A DNA stretch of 64,000 nucleotides from UBA11710 sp049287025 (GTDB lineage: Bacteria > Patescibacteriota > Patescibacteriia > Magasanikbacterales > UBA922), in contig JBAQFA010000009.1 in the NCBI GenBank assembly GCA_049287025.1, forward strand, positions 62,001-126,000, read 5' to 3'. Each line of letters starts with the position of its first letter. Positions within the stretch are counted from its first letter, which is position 1. The position numbers and the translations under genes are program-made. The notes under the pieces were generated by a model, which was not told where the DNA came from, made no database searches, and worked only from the letters and a program-made list of their open reading frames with translations. This document shows, piece after piece, positions 16,424-24,378 of this stretch.

Positions 16424-18118
16424 ATGGACAACATTTTTCTCCAAATTTCAGTCTTAATGGGAATCACAGTTAGTATTGCACTCATAATGCGTCTGCTTCG
16501 TCAGCCATTAATTGTCGCCTATATTATAGCTGGTCTAGTAGCTGGACCATTATTTTTAAATTTGCTTGGCCACAGTGAAGAATTTTTTAATACCTTTGCC
16601 AAGTTTGGGATTGTTCTCTTGTTGTTTTTGGTAGGTTTGAGTTTGAATTTTACTTATATAAAAAGAATGGGAAAGAAAGTTGTAATTGGTGGTGGTGTTC
16701 AATTTATTTTGACTTCAATCATTGGAGTAGGGGTGGTAATGTTGTTAGGTTTTAGTTTTCAATCATCATTATTTTTATCAATCGCAGTCGCTTTTTCTAG
16801 CACGATTATTGTAACCAAATTGTTGGCTGACAAAAAAGATTTGGAAACAGTTTATGGTCGCTATACTATTGGCGTGTTGTTGGTCCAAGACATTATTGCG
16901 GTTTTGTTAATGGTATTTTTTAATACTCCTGATGTCCAAGGCGATATTTGGTATAAGACTTTATTTATTATTTTGAGTAAGGGCTTTATTTTGTTGAGCG
17001 TGGTTTATATCATGGCAAAATTTTTATTACCAAAATTAATGGATCGAGTGGCGCGTAATGGTGAGTTATTATTTATTTTTACGATTGCTTGGTGTTTTGG
17101 GGTGGCGAGTATAGTTTATCTGGGTGGATTTAGTATAGAGATTGGAGCGATTATTGCGGGTATTTCTCTTGGCACTTCACCATATCAACCAGAGATTAGC
17201 AGTCGACTTCGTCCTTTGCGAGATTTTTTCTTAGTATTATTTTTTATTGTGCTTGGTAGCGAATTACAATTTAGTGATATTGGTCGGGCAATTTTTCCAG
17301 CGATTATTTTATCAATGTTTATTTTAATTATTGATCCGATTATTTTATTTTTTGCCATGAGGCGGATTAATTATACTAGACGCAATTCTTTTTTGGCCAG
17401 TATTACGGCGGCTCAGGTAAGTGAGTTTGGATTTATTATAATTTTTACGGCTAGTGGACTAGGTTATTTACAAGGGGTAGAATTGGCAGTATTAACTTTG
17501 ACCGCTCTAATCACGATTATTGTTTCTTCATATCTTATTACTTACAATGAAAAAATTTATCAATGGCTTTTACCATTTTTTATTCTTTTTGGAAAAGATA
17601 AAGCCACTATGCAAGAAGAAGTAAAAGAAACTTACCAAGTATTTGTTTTTGGTTATCATCGGATTGGTTGGAAAGTATGTGAAGCTTTGGCACGTAAAAA
17701 AATAAAATATGCGGTGATTGATTATAACCCAGACGCGATCACTCGACTCAAACAGCGTAATATTCCAGCTTTTTTTGGTGATGTGGCTGATGTAGAATTT
17801 TTATCAGAATTGCCATTAGAAAAAGCCGATATGATTATTTCTACTATTCCTACAGCCGATGATCAAATGACTATGATAAAACATATAAGAAAGATGACTA
17901 ATAAAACGGTTATTATTGCTAATCTATATTATAATGATCATTTGGATGATTTGTATGAAGCTGGGGCTAATTATGTGATGATGCCCCACCTACTTGGTGG
18001 ACAATGGATAGCCGAAGTTTTGCATAATCATGCTTGGAGCAAATCAACTTTTGAAAAATTAAAAAAAGAACAACGAGAGGAAATGAAGTTGAGATTTACA
18101 GTAGGGGTGCATGAATAG
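16424..18118 (+). CDS. Kef/CPA2-type cation:proton antiporter with TrkA-N domain
   Basis: With the start at 16424 (MDNIFLQ) the protein has 564 residues. About twelve hydrophobic helices carry the sodium/hydrogen exchanger pattern (LLFLVGLSLNF, AFSSTIIVTKLLADK, GVLLVQDIIAVLLM). A cytosolic Rossmann-like TrkA-N domain follows from about residue 400 (VFVFGYHRIGWKVCEALARK, VIDYNPDAI, FGDVADVEFL). It should exchange potassium or sodium for protons under nucleotide control. The longer frame from 16388 would read through repeat sequence, so I reject it. It appears to be a single transcription unit ended by the terminator at 18162. Confidence 0.92.
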   Translation: MDNIFLQISVLMGITVSIALIMRLLRQPLIVAYIIAGLVAGPLFLNLLGHSEEFFNTFAKFGIVLLLFLVGLSLNFTYIKRMGKKVVIGGGVQFILTSIIGVGVVMLLGFSFQSSLFLSIAVAFSSTIIVTKLLADKKDLETVYGRYTIGVLLVQDIIAVLLMVFFNTPDVQGDIWYKTLFIILSKGFILLSVVYIMAKFLLPKLMDRVARNGELLFIFTIAWCFGVASIVYLGGFSIEIGAIIAGISLGTSPYQPEISSRLRPLRDFFLVLFFIVLGSELQFSDIGRAIFPAIILSMFILIIDPIILFFAMRRINYTRRNSFLASITAAQVSEFGFIIIFTASGLGYLQGVELAVLTLTALITIIVSSYLITYNEKIYQWLLPFFILFGKDKATMQEEVKETYQVFVFGYHRIGWKVCEALARKKIKYAVIDYNPDAITRLKQRNIPAFFGDVADVEFLSELPLEKADMIISTIPTADDQMTMIKHIRKMTNKTVIIANLYYNDHLDDLYEAGANYVMMPHLLGGQWIAEVLHNHAWSKSTFEKLKKEQREEMKLRFTVGVHE

Positions 18119-18161
18119 AAAAGTTGTAAAGTTAAAAGTTATAAAGTTTCTAAAGTAAAAA

Positions 18162-18192
18162 AATTACCTCTAAACATAGAGGTAATTTTTTA
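18162..18192 (+). terminator. Terminator of the antiporter gene
   Basis: AATTACCTC and GAGGTAATT pair around AAACATA-type loop bases and are followed by a T-run. The left side of the accessory island begins here. Confidence 0.8.
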
Positions 18193-18222
18193 TTGACATT
18201 GTCGACCTGTAGATACTATACT
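18193..18222 (+). promoter_or_regulatory. Sigma70 promoter at the left end of the island
   Basis: TTGACA (18193-18198) and TATACT (18217-18222) are 18 bases apart. The region 18225-18379 behind it holds no credible gene; it is an A/T-rich leader of about 150 bases before the small ORF at 18380. Confidence 0.65.
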
Positions 18223-18379
18223 TGAACTATATAATAATGTACTAAATAACTTGGAGTTGGTGACTAAATGGAATACTTCAGTTAAAGATTTTTGCAAACA
18301 AGAGATCAGGACTAACACACTTGCTTTTAGATAAAAAGTGGCTTAAAATAGGGTTATATAATGTTTAATCACTTAAAAT

Positions 18380-18562
18380 ATGAACTCACAAGACACTTAT
18401 AGCCAAAAAGACAACCACACAGATGTTGCCGAAACACTACCAAATACTAACAACACACCAAGTGATAACCAACCAACAAACAGCCCAAACCAGCAAGTGG
18501 TGGCAAATGACGGAACTACTGTAACTTTAGGCCAAAATGGCCATTCTCATAAGACCAAATAA
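18380..18562 (+). CDS. Small hydrophilic protein of the island
   Basis: This 60-residue protein is rich in Asn, Gln, Thr and Asp and has no hydrophobic core, so it is probably disordered. I do not recognise it. It is the first frame after the island promoter and precedes the HTH gene at 18615 by 52 bases. The bias towards polar residues resembles the 66-residue protein at 19890 in the same island (Ser/Asn/Gln-rich). Coding status is plausible but unproven. Confidence 0.4.
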   Translation: MNSQDTYSQKDNHTDVAETLPNTNNTPSDNQPTNSPNQQVVANDGTTVTLGQNGHSHKTK

Positions 18563-18614
18563 CTATAGGGCGATTTTCATTGAACTGTAGTTAATATAAT
18601 AATACTATAGTTCT

Positions 18615-19025
18615 ATGATTGATAATCAAACAAAAGAGAAATTCATCGAATTAAGAGCACAAGGAAAAAGTTATAACACAATCTCTAAAGAGATTGGTGT
18701 AAGCAAACCCACACTTATTCAGTGGAGTAGAGAGTTTGTGGACGAAATTTCCAATCTTAAAGCAATAGAATTTGAAGATTTACAAGAAAAGTATTATATA
18801 CACAAAAGAAAAAGAATAGAAATTTTTGGCACACAACTGGAAGCCATAAAGCAGGAACTTTCTTCAAGAGATCTAAAAACAATTTCAACTGAAAGGCTTT
18901 TGGATTTATTGGCTAAATTTACGACGGTATTGAAAGCAGAAGAAACAACTATAAACTTTACTACAAAAGTCAGTCCCGTTGATGATTATTTAGATCTATC
19001 AGTTGTAAAAAATTGGATTGGATAA
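18615..19025 (+). CDS. Helix-turn-helix protein (terminase-small-subunit-like)
   Basis: Residues 5-38 form a helix-turn-helix of the Hin/homeodomain type (KFIELRAQGKSYNTISKEIG, then VSKPTLIQWSREF). A long charged helix follows (LQEKYYIHKRKRIEIFGTQLEAIKQEL). Such proteins occur in phages and islands as small terminase subunits or regulators. The 136-residue length fits either. It lies in the recombinase island and could bind its DNA. A catalytic domain is absent. Confidence 0.65.
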   Translation: MIDNQTKEKFIELRAQGKSYNTISKEIGVSKPTLIQWSREFVDEISNLKAIEFEDLQEKYYIHKRKRIEIFGTQLEAIKQELSSRDLKTISTERLLDLLAKFTTVLKAEETTINFTTKVSPVDDYLDLSVVKNWIG

Positions 19026-19142
19026 AATATTACCAAAACTTTACTATTTTTTGACCGAGATATTCAAAGAAAGTATATATTGCTTTTATCTCGTTTTTAT
19101 GATAATATAGCGGTACTAAACATTCAGTAGACTTATAATTTT

Positions 19143-19886
19143 ATGAGTAATAAATATAACAAAAATTTCATTGGAAAGGTTGCTTTTCGTTTAGATTTCT
19201 CCGAAAATGTTGCAATTGGTTCATTGAAAGATCTTCATGAAGAAATAAATGATGTTTTTTCAATAAAAGAAGAAAAAGAGAGTGTGACAGGGTTTGTTCA
19301 ATTAGATTTTAAGAGCGGTGAAATGAGAAATGAAACTGAAAAAATGGCTTCTTGGTTATTTAGCAATACAGAAAAAAATAAAAGAATGGAAATAAATTCG
19401 AGATTTTTGTATTTAGAATATGATAAATACAATGAAAAAACTGAACTATTTGACGATATAAAAAATGTAGTTCAAAAATTCATATCAAAATATAATATAA
19501 AAACTTTTAATCGTATTGGTTTAAGATTTATAAACGAAATAAAGTTACAAGAAAGTGAGCAACTGGATTGGACTAAATATATTGACAAAAACCTAATTGC
19601 TAATCTTATTTTTGTTAAAGATCAAAATAAAAAATTAGCTCGTGCAATGAGTGCCTTAGTTTTCAAAGAAGAAAAAGGTGATATAAATTTTAATTTTGGT
19701 ATTTGGAATAGTGAGTATCCAAACGAGGTTAACAGAAAGGAATTTGTATTAGACTATGATTGTTTTTCAAATTTAGGAATTTCTGATGATGAAGTTTTAG
19801 AACGCACAGAGCAGTTTCATTCATATATTGAAAAACTATTTGAAGCAAGTATAACGGAAGAATTTAGAGGATTGTTAAATAAATAA
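19143..19886 (+). CDS. TIGR04255-like family protein
   Basis: This 247-residue protein resembles the sporadically distributed TIGR04255 family. It has an N-terminal beta-rich part with GFVQLDFKSGEM, then the central FNRIGLRFINEIKL motif at about 135-150, and a C-terminal helix around EQFHSYIEKLFEAS. The biochemical role of the family is not known to me; members are often found in islands and beside small unknown genes, as here. It ends three bases before the next frame (19890), which in turn overlaps the gene at 20077, so the three likely form one transcript. Confidence 0.65.
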   Translation: MSNKYNKNFIGKVAFRLDFSENVAIGSLKDLHEEINDVFSIKEEKESVTGFVQLDFKSGEMRNETEKMASWLFSNTEKNKRMEINSRFLYLEYDKYNEKTELFDDIKNVVQKFISKYNIKTFNRIGLRFINEIKLQESEQLDWTKYIDKNLIANLIFVKDQNKKLARAMSALVFKEEKGDINFNFGIWNSEYPNEVNRKEFVLDYDCFSNLGISDDEVLERTEQFHSYIEKLFEASITEEFRGLLNK

Positions 19887-19889
19887 AAT

Positions 19890-20090
19890 ATGAATAATAA
19901 TTACTCGCAACAGTCTGCCCAGACAGCAGGTTCAAATGACTCTGGTTATTTTGCAAAACAAAATAATTCTACAGTAACGAGTGATTATATAACTAAAACC
20001 AAGGAAACAGCTGAATTTGTAGTTGTTAATGGTTCAGGTTATTCACAAAGACAGGCAAGAATTGTGAAAAGTAAATATGTTAGAAAGTAA
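19890..20090 (+). CDS. Small Ser/Asn/Gln-rich protein
   Basis: The 66-residue product is polar at the N-terminus (NNNYSQQSAQTAG) and ends in a basic stretch (YSQRQARIVKSKYVRK). It starts 3 bases after the TIGR04255-like gene and its last 14 bases overlap the start of the gene at 20077. Such overlap suggests translational coupling. No domain is recognised. Confidence 0.5.
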   Translation: MNNNYSQQSAQTAGSNDSGYFAKQNNSTVTSDYITKTKETAEFVVVNGSGYSQRQARIVKSKYVRK

Positions 20091-20655
20091 TATTAAATCT
20101 TTTTATAAAAAACACAGCAAGGAGCGATTTTGCCAAGGTGATATTTTGAGAGATGTAAAAGTTTCAATTGACATTCCAATCGAATGGCAACAATCAGAGG
20201 GTAATACCACAGATTATGATTTACCGTATTGTGTTATTATGACACAAGATTGTGACTTGGATAGAGATTTCGAAAGTAAAAAAGGTGAAAAACTCACAAA
20301 CAACGACAAACATTTACCGACAATTTTAGTTTGTCCAGCATATCGTGATCTTCCTTTTTATGAGGGTAAACATCTTGTAGGCTGGAAAATGCAGGAATAC
20401 AAAGGCAAGGCATTAGAAAAAATACAAAAAAACGATGAAATAAACAGGTGCCACTTTCTAAAAGGTGACAGTACCTTACAAATACCAAATCTTGTAATTG
20501 ACTTCAAACATTTCTACACATTGCCAACAAGTATACTTTATGAACAATACAACGATATTTATTTAGCAACTATAAATGAATTATTCAGAGAGAGGCTATC
20601 ACAACGTTTCGCTAATTATTTATCGAGATTTGGTTTGCCAGAATTAAAATCATAG
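20077..20655 (+). CDS. Unknown island protein with MTQDCDLD motif
   Basis: The 192-residue soluble protein has an N-terminal RFCQGDILRDV segment and a conserved-looking CVIMTQDCDLDRDFESKKG block at about residues 50-70. Later it has YTLPTSILYEQYNDI and a C-terminal helix FRERLSQRFANYLSRFGLP. Proteins with a QGDI...TQDCDL pattern occur in defence and mobile islands, but I cannot name a function. Clustered Asp and Cys could bind metal. It overlaps the preceding small gene by 14 bases. Confidence 0.6.
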   Translation: MLESNIKSFYKKHSKERFCQGDILRDVKVSIDIPIEWQQSEGNTTDYDLPYCVIMTQDCDLDRDFESKKGEKLTNNDKHLPTILVCPAYRDLPFYEGKHLVGWKMQEYKGKALEKIQKNDEINRCHFLKGDSTLQIPNLVIDFKHFYTLPTSILYEQYNDIYLATINELFRERLSQRFANYLSRFGLPELKS

Positions 20656-20685
20656 ATAAAGATTTTATAAAATACGATAATATAT

Positions 20686-20710
20686 AACCAGCTGATAAAG
20701 CTGGTTTATT
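20686..20710 (+). terminator. Terminator after the TQDCDL gene
   Basis: AACCAGC and GCTGGTT pair around TGATAAA and are followed by TATTATT. It closes the three-gene unit. Confidence 0.65.
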
Positions 20711-20731
20711 ATTGCTAAATAAACATCAGTA

Positions 20732-20741
20732 TGGTAAAATC
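20732..20741 (+). promoter_or_regulatory. Extended -10 promoter of the structured RNA
   Basis: TGG-TAAAAT (about 20732-20740) predicts a start near 20747, exactly where the P1 stem of the RNA begins. Confidence 0.6.
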
Positions 20742-20745
20742 ATAA

Positions 20746-20892
20746 TGCTAACCCACAACTTAATATACACAAGAATGAATGAGGTTCTCCTCATCTTTTG
20801 TCCGTTTGCGACCAGAGATGGGGTAGCAACCTTCCACAAACGGGCATTCTTGTGTTCGCAAAGTGGGTTAGCAGGTATGCTATCCCTTTTTT
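20746..20892 (+). ncRNA. Switch-like structured RNA with terminator
   Basis: P1 pairs TGCTAACCCAC (20746-20756) with GTGGGTTAGCA (20863-20873), 11 bp. P2 pairs ACACAAGAATG (20767-20777) with CATTCTTGTGT (20845-20855), 11 bp. P3 is TGAGG-TTCT-CCTCA (20780-20793). P4 is CCGTTTG (20802-20808) with CAAACGG (20837-20843). The 3' strand of P1 can instead pair with TGCTATCCC (20878-20886) to form a hairpin followed by six T. The two folds exclude each other, as in riboswitches and attenuators. I do not recognise the class. The next gene is the zinc-ribbon protein at 21030. A 62-residue frame across it is not credible. Confidence 0.75.
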
Positions 20893-20987
20893 GTTTTTAA
20901 TTTAATAAAAGATTACACAGTCTTTTACAATTTTACACAAAAATTGGACAAAATTGGACAAAAATCATTCAAGTTCATACACAAATT

Positions 20988-21007
20988 ACGGGTTTCACAT
21001 TAACCCG
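20988..21007 (+). other. Hairpin before the zinc-ribbon gene
   Basis: CGGGTT and AACCCG pair around TCACATT just before the ATG at 21030. A tandem AAATTGGACA repeat lies upstream at 20940-20960. Confidence 0.5.
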
Positions 21008-21029
21008 ACTAATTATTAACATAGATTAT

Positions 21030-21545
21030 ATGAAAAAATGTCAGTTTTGTGCTGAAGAAGTGCAAGATGAAGCCATAGTATGTAAACACTGTGGCAAAGA
21101 ATTAAATAAGCAGGCTGTAAAAAAGAAGGAGTATAATTGGACATTTCGCAAAATTAGTTGTGCGGTTATATTAGTCCCAGTAGTCTTGATTTTTGTAATT
21201 ACCATGGCGGGCGGATGCAATAATTCTAAATCAACCCCAACAGATAGTGCATTATCAAACGTGGGCGTTGGACAGGAAGGTTTCTTACGTACGAGTGATA
21301 CTGGTGCGGATGTTTTGTTAGCTACTTCAGAAAAATCATTTGATGATTTAATTAATGCATCGGTTGCAAAAGATACAATTGGTATGGCACAAATTGTCCT
21401 TAATGGTAATGCTTTTTACATCCCTTATAACACAAAAGTATTAGTGATCGAGTCTTCTTTTGCTAAAAGAAAAGTACGTATTTTGGAAGGTGAGAAAGTA
21501 GGCGAAACTGGTTGGATACCCTATGAGTTTGTTGTTGCAAAATAA
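21030..21545 (+). CDS. Zinc-ribbon membrane protein with SH3-like tail
   Basis: The N-terminus is a zinc ribbon (CQFC at 4-7, CKHC at 18-21 or so). A basic stretch and one hydrophobic segment follow at about 48-68 (ISCAVILVPVVLIFVITMAGGC). A Ser/Thr-rich linker leads to a C-terminal beta-rich domain of about 80 residues, resembling a bacterial SH3 domain (VLVIESSFAKRKVRILEGEKVGETGWIPYEFV). It is probably a membrane-anchored sensor or wall-associated protein. It is the gene nearest downstream of the structured RNA and may be its target. It has its own terminator. Confidence 0.75.
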   Translation: MKKCQFCAEEVQDEAIVCKHCGKELNKQAVKKKEYNWTFRKISCAVILVPVVLIFVITMAGGCNNSKSTPTDSALSNVGVGQEGFLRTSDTGADVLLATSEKSFDDLINASVAKDTIGMAQIVLNGNAFYIPYNTKVLVIESSFAKRKVRILEGEKVGETGWIPYEFVVAK

Positions 21546-21558
21546 TGGAAAACAAACA

Positions 21559-21590
21559 AAAAACCTGCTATATTAATAGTAGGTTTTTTT
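21559..21590 (+). terminator. Terminator of the zinc-ribbon gene
   Basis: AAACCTGCTA and TAGTAGGTTT pair with one G-U, followed by T7. It lies 16 bases before the recombinase ATG. Confidence 0.8.
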
Positions 21591-21605
21591 ATTAAAATAA
21601 ATATT

Positions 21606-23243
21606 ATGACAACCACACAAGATTTGTACAAAATGATCGGAACTGCACAACAGCAGGAAGAAGATAAGGATGACGTTTCAAAATATCGATACGTTATTTA
21701 TGCTCGAAAATCTACAGATGATAAAGAAAAACAAATCAGATCATTAGGTGATCAAATTAAAGAATGTAAGGATTATGCTGAAAGAAATGGACTTAGATGT
21801 TTACCGAAACCAATAACGGAGTCAGAGTCTGCCAAGGAACCAGACATAAGGCCAGAGTTTAAGAAATTAATTGATGACATTAAAAAAGCTAAATATGATG
21901 GTATTTTGGCTTGGCATCCAGACCGTTTGGCCAGAAATATGAAGGATGCTGGAGAGATAATAGATCTGTTGGATAAAAAGATAGTGAAAGACCTAAAATT
22001 CGTAACATTTACGTTTGAGAACAATACAATGGGTAAAATGTTGTTAGGGATGGCTTTCGTGCTGTCTAAGCAGTATTCTGACGCTTTAAGTGATAATGTA
22101 AAACGAGGAACAAGTAGAAGTATTGAAGAAGGTAGATGGTTGAACAAAGCTAAACATGGTTATTATAAAGATCGTAATCAAATACTGCATCCAGATGGTA
22201 GATTTTTTAATCTGATTGAGAATATTTTTAGGATGAGAATAGATAATAAAAGTTTGGATGATATAGCTGATTATTTGAATGAAAATAGATATTGTTGTGC
22301 CCCACCTTCTAAGAATGAAGCTGACCGTAGCCCATTTCAAATGACCAAACAGATCGTCTCTAAAATTGTGAGAGACCCATTTTACACTGGCATTCTTAAG
22401 TATGGAGAAAACAAGGTTGATTTAACTGAAATTTATGACTTTACTCCTGCTGTAAGTGTGGATGATTTTCTGAAAATAAACAACTTTTCTGATATTGAAA
22501 AAGCTCTAAAATTAACTGGAAAAATTTATAAAGACAACGCAATCAAGGCAGATTTGATGAGAGGAATGATAATTTGTGGTGAATGTGATGGAAGTATGAC
22601 ATCTGGAATTACTCCTAAAAAAACAAAAAATGGTAAAACTAATTATTTTTATTACAGATGTGATAACCCTGTTTGTAAAAATAAAGGTAAGTCTATAAGG
22701 GCAAAAGTAATTATTGACTTTGCCTGTCAATATTTGGAAAAAAACAAATTTACCTCTCATTCTATATATGGGCATTATATCCAAGAAATGAAAAAAGTTG
22801 TAATGGAAAAAGAGAGGTCTCTCATACAAAAAATTCGTTCATTGACGGAGACCAGAGTACACAAAAAAAATCAATTTGAAAAGACAAAAAAATCTCTTAT
22901 ACAAGAGACTGACGAAGACATCAAGGGTTTTTTTAAGGAAGATTTGAAACAATTAGAAAAGGACATCAATAATTTAGAAACCGAAATAGATGAATTGAAA
23001 GATGAGAAAGAAAGAAATAATAGCGTCACGCTGACTTACTCAGAATACCTTGAACTGTTCAATAATTTAGCTGAGCGTATTAAAAAAATAGGCGTTATGG
23101 AAGACCTAAATTTTATAATGAAAAAAATCTTCTTGAACTTTACTATAAAAGAGGGAAAAGTGGCTCTATATACACTAAACTCCCCATTCGGGGAGTTCGT
23201 GAAAGACCGTATTGTCTTGACATGTCGGGGTGAAAGGACTTGA
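21606..23243 (+). CDS. Large serine recombinase / integrase
   Basis: This 545-residue protein has the three-part layout of large serine integrases. The catalytic resolvase domain starts with YVIYARKSTDD (Ser36 as nucleophile) and contains LAWHPDRLARN. A recombinase domain follows at about 180-300 (IVSKIVRDPFYTGILKYGENKV). A zinc ribbon (CGEC and CDNPVC pairs) and a long coiled coil lie at about 395-465. Its 3' end overlaps tRNA-Pro on the opposite strand, which suggests integration at that tRNA. It is the likely mover of the 18.2-23.2 kb island. It has no frameshift and looks intact. Confidence 0.93.
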   Translation: MTTTQDLYKMIGTAQQQEEDKDDVSKYRYVIYARKSTDDKEKQIRSLGDQIKECKDYAERNGLRCLPKPITESESAKEPDIRPEFKKLIDDIKKAKYDGILAWHPDRLARNMKDAGEIIDLLDKKIVKDLKFVTFTFENNTMGKMLLGMAFVLSKQYSDALSDNVKRGTSRSIEEGRWLNKAKHGYYKDRNQILHPDGRFFNLIENIFRMRIDNKSLDDIADYLNENRYCCAPPSKNEADRSPFQMTKQIVSKIVRDPFYTGILKYGENKVDLTEIYDFTPAVSVDDFLKINNFSDIEKALKLTGKIYKDNAIKADLMRGMIICGECDGSMTSGITPKKTKNGKTNYFYYRCDNPVCKNKGKSIRAKVIIDFACQYLEKNKFTSHSIYGHYIQEMKKVVMEKERSLIQKIRSLTETRVHKKNQFEKTKKSLIQETDEDIKGFFKEDLKQLEKDINNLETEIDELKDEKERNNSVTLTYSEYLELFNNLAERIKKIGVMEDLNFIMKKIFLNFTIKEGKVALYTLNSPFGEFVKDRIVLTCRGERT

Positions 23244-23298
23244 ACCTTCGGCCTCCTGGTCCCAAACCAGGCGCTCTAGCCAACTGAGCTACACCCCG
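23225..23298 (-). tRNA. tRNA-Pro (TGG)
   Basis: The acceptor CGGGGTG pairs with CACCCCG. The anticodon stem CCTGG encloses TTTGGGA (anticodon TGG). The T arm and a discriminator A are present, and CCA is not encoded. Its 3' end overlaps the recombinase gene by 19 bases. Confidence 0.95.
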
Positions 23299-23345
23299 TT
23301 AAAGTTATAAAGTTGAAAGTTTTAAAGTTCAAAAAAATAACTTGG

Positions 23346-23417
23346 TGCCGAGGGCCAGGATCGAACTGGCGACACGTGGATTTTCAGTCCACTGCTCTAC
23401 CACTGAGCTACCTCGGC
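23346..23417 (-). tRNA. tRNA-Phe (GAA)
   Basis: GCCGAGG pairs with CCTCGGC-type acceptor bases, and the anticodon loop CTGAAAA carries GAA. The CCA end is encoded at 23343-23345, unlike most tRNAs here. Confidence 0.95.
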
Positions 23418-23425
23418 TTGTTTTG

Positions 23426-23499
23426 TGGACCTGAGGAGATTCGAACTCCTGACCCCCTGCTTGCAAAGCAGGTGCTCTAGCCAGCTGAGCTACAGGCCC
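23426..23499 (-). tRNA. tRNA-Ala (TGC)
   Basis: The anticodon stem CCTGC encloses TTTGCAA (anticodon TGC). The acceptor GGGCCTG with CAGGTCC contains the G3-U70 pair that identifies alanine tRNA. CCA is not encoded. Confidence 0.95.
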
Positions 23500-23584
23500 T
23501 TTTTTAAAAACCCAAAACAAAAGTGGGGATATTATAGCAACTAGTGATATTTTTGTCAATCTTATTCTCATTTATCAGTTTTTA

Positions 23585-23593
23585 TGGTAAAAT
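23585..23593 (+). promoter_or_regulatory. Extended -10 promoter of the MgtC gene
   Basis: TGG-TAAAAT lies 34 bases before the ATG and predicts a leader of about 27 bases. Confidence 0.55.
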
Positions 23594-23626
23594 ATAAACA
23601 ATTATTAATAAATTATAAAAATAATT

Positions 23627-24040
23627 ATGGAATATTTATATTTTACTTTACAGATTTTATTAGCCATAGTTTTGGGTGGAGTATTAGGTTGGCAAAGAGA
23701 AAAAATTGGTAAGCCTGCTGGTCCACGTACTTATGCTTTGGTGGCTGCTGGGTCAGCTTTGTTTACTCTTTTATCTCTTTCGGCTTTTGGCACAGTCAAT
23801 ACAGTACAGGTGGCCGCACAAATTGTGACAGGTGTGGGTTTTCTTGGGGCGGGAATAATCATTCATCGCGATGGTGGAATTGTAGAGGGTCTCACTACAG
23901 CAGCTGGTTTTTGGGCAGCCGCTGCTATTGGTATGGCAGTGGGGGCTGGTTGGTTGATTCAAGCGGGGATAGCTACTTTATTATTACTAATTATTTTATC
24001 TATTGATGATCATAAATTTTTAAGAAAGAAAAAGAGATAG
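23627..24040 (+). CDS. MgtC/SapB family membrane protein
   Basis: The 137-residue protein has four to five hydrophobic helices and the family motifs: LGGVLGWQREKIGKPAGPRTYALVAAGSALF near the N-terminus and VGFLGAGIIIHRDG followed by EGLTTAAGFWAAAAIGMAVG. It matches the transmembrane domain of MgtC but lacks the C-terminal ACT-like domain of the Salmonella protein, as most short homologues do. Members act in magnesium-limited growth and modulate ATP synthase or phosphate uptake in some bacteria. The role here is inferred from the family only. Confidence 0.93.
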   Translation: MEYLYFTLQILLAIVLGGVLGWQREKIGKPAGPRTYALVAAGSALFTLLSLSAFGTVNTVQVAAQIVTGVGFLGAGIIIHRDGGIVEGLTTAAGFWAAAAIGMAVGAGWLIQAGIATLLLLIILSIDDHKFLRKKKR

Positions 24041-24104
24041 ATTTTAGCTTATTGACAAAAAGTGAACTTATTGTTAAAATAAATTCACTTTTTTATTTAA
24101 ACAA

Positions 24105-24278
24105 GCGGGTATCACCCTCCTTCGTCCATCCTTCGCTAATGCTTCGGAGGACTACGGATGGGCAAGTATAACGGTTATTACCTGCCCGACATGCCTGATG
24201 GCAATCAAGGTAGGTGGGTCCGAGTTTTCTCCCGCCCCGAGGGCGGGATCCCTCTGTGGAGGGACAAACTCATGAAAG
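24105..24278 (+). pseudogene. tRNA-Gly remnant broken by three palindromic inserts
   Basis: Pieces of the intact tRNA-Gly at 24379 recur in order: GCGGGTATCA (24105-24114), TATAACGGTTATTA (24167-24180), TCCGAGTTTTC (24219-24229) and CAAACTC-TGAAAG (24265-24278). They are separated by inserts of 52, 38 and 35 bases. The inserts contain small palindromes such as CCCGCCCCGAGGGCGGG and TCCCTCTGTGGAGGGA. The T arm and the 3' acceptor strand are missing, so it is not a functional tRNA. Confidence 0.75.
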
Positions 24279-24302
24279 AAAATTAATTTTACAATTTAAC
24301 AC

Positions 24303-24316
24303 GCGGGTATCATATA
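24303..24316 (+). pseudogene. 5' fragment of tRNA-Gly
   Basis: GCGGGTATCATATA repeats the first 14 bases of the intact tRNA-Gly. The following 62 bases are unrelated, A/T-rich and carry a small CTCCTCGTTCGGAAGAG palindrome. Confidence 0.6.
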
Positions 24317-24378
24317 TGTTCCATATATAATACTCCTCGTTCGGAAGAGCGAAAATAAATTTTCTCTCTTCACTCACT

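Larger units (their letters stand above)
18193..23243 (+). mobile_element. Putative integrated accessory island with serine recombinase
   Basis: The stretch between the antiporter terminator and tRNA-Pro holds only small or sporadic genes and ends with a large serine recombinase whose last 19 bases overlap the 3' end of tRNA-Pro. TTGACATTGTCG (18193-18204) and TTGACATGTCG (23217-23227) are near-identical boundary candidates, but no long direct repeat was found, so the ends are uncertain. Confidence 0.45.

Noticed and set aside
20712..20900. 62-codon frame on the plus strand
   Set aside because: It coincides with perfect nested stems and a terminator; the RNA structure explains the sequence better.
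18118..23300. Long direct repeats as classical tRNA att sites of the island
   Set aside because: No copy of the tRNA-Pro 3' end was found on the left side; only an 11-12 base similarity is present.
23329..23571. 80-codon frame on the minus strand
   Set aside because: It is the translation of tRNA-Phe and tRNA-Ala genes.
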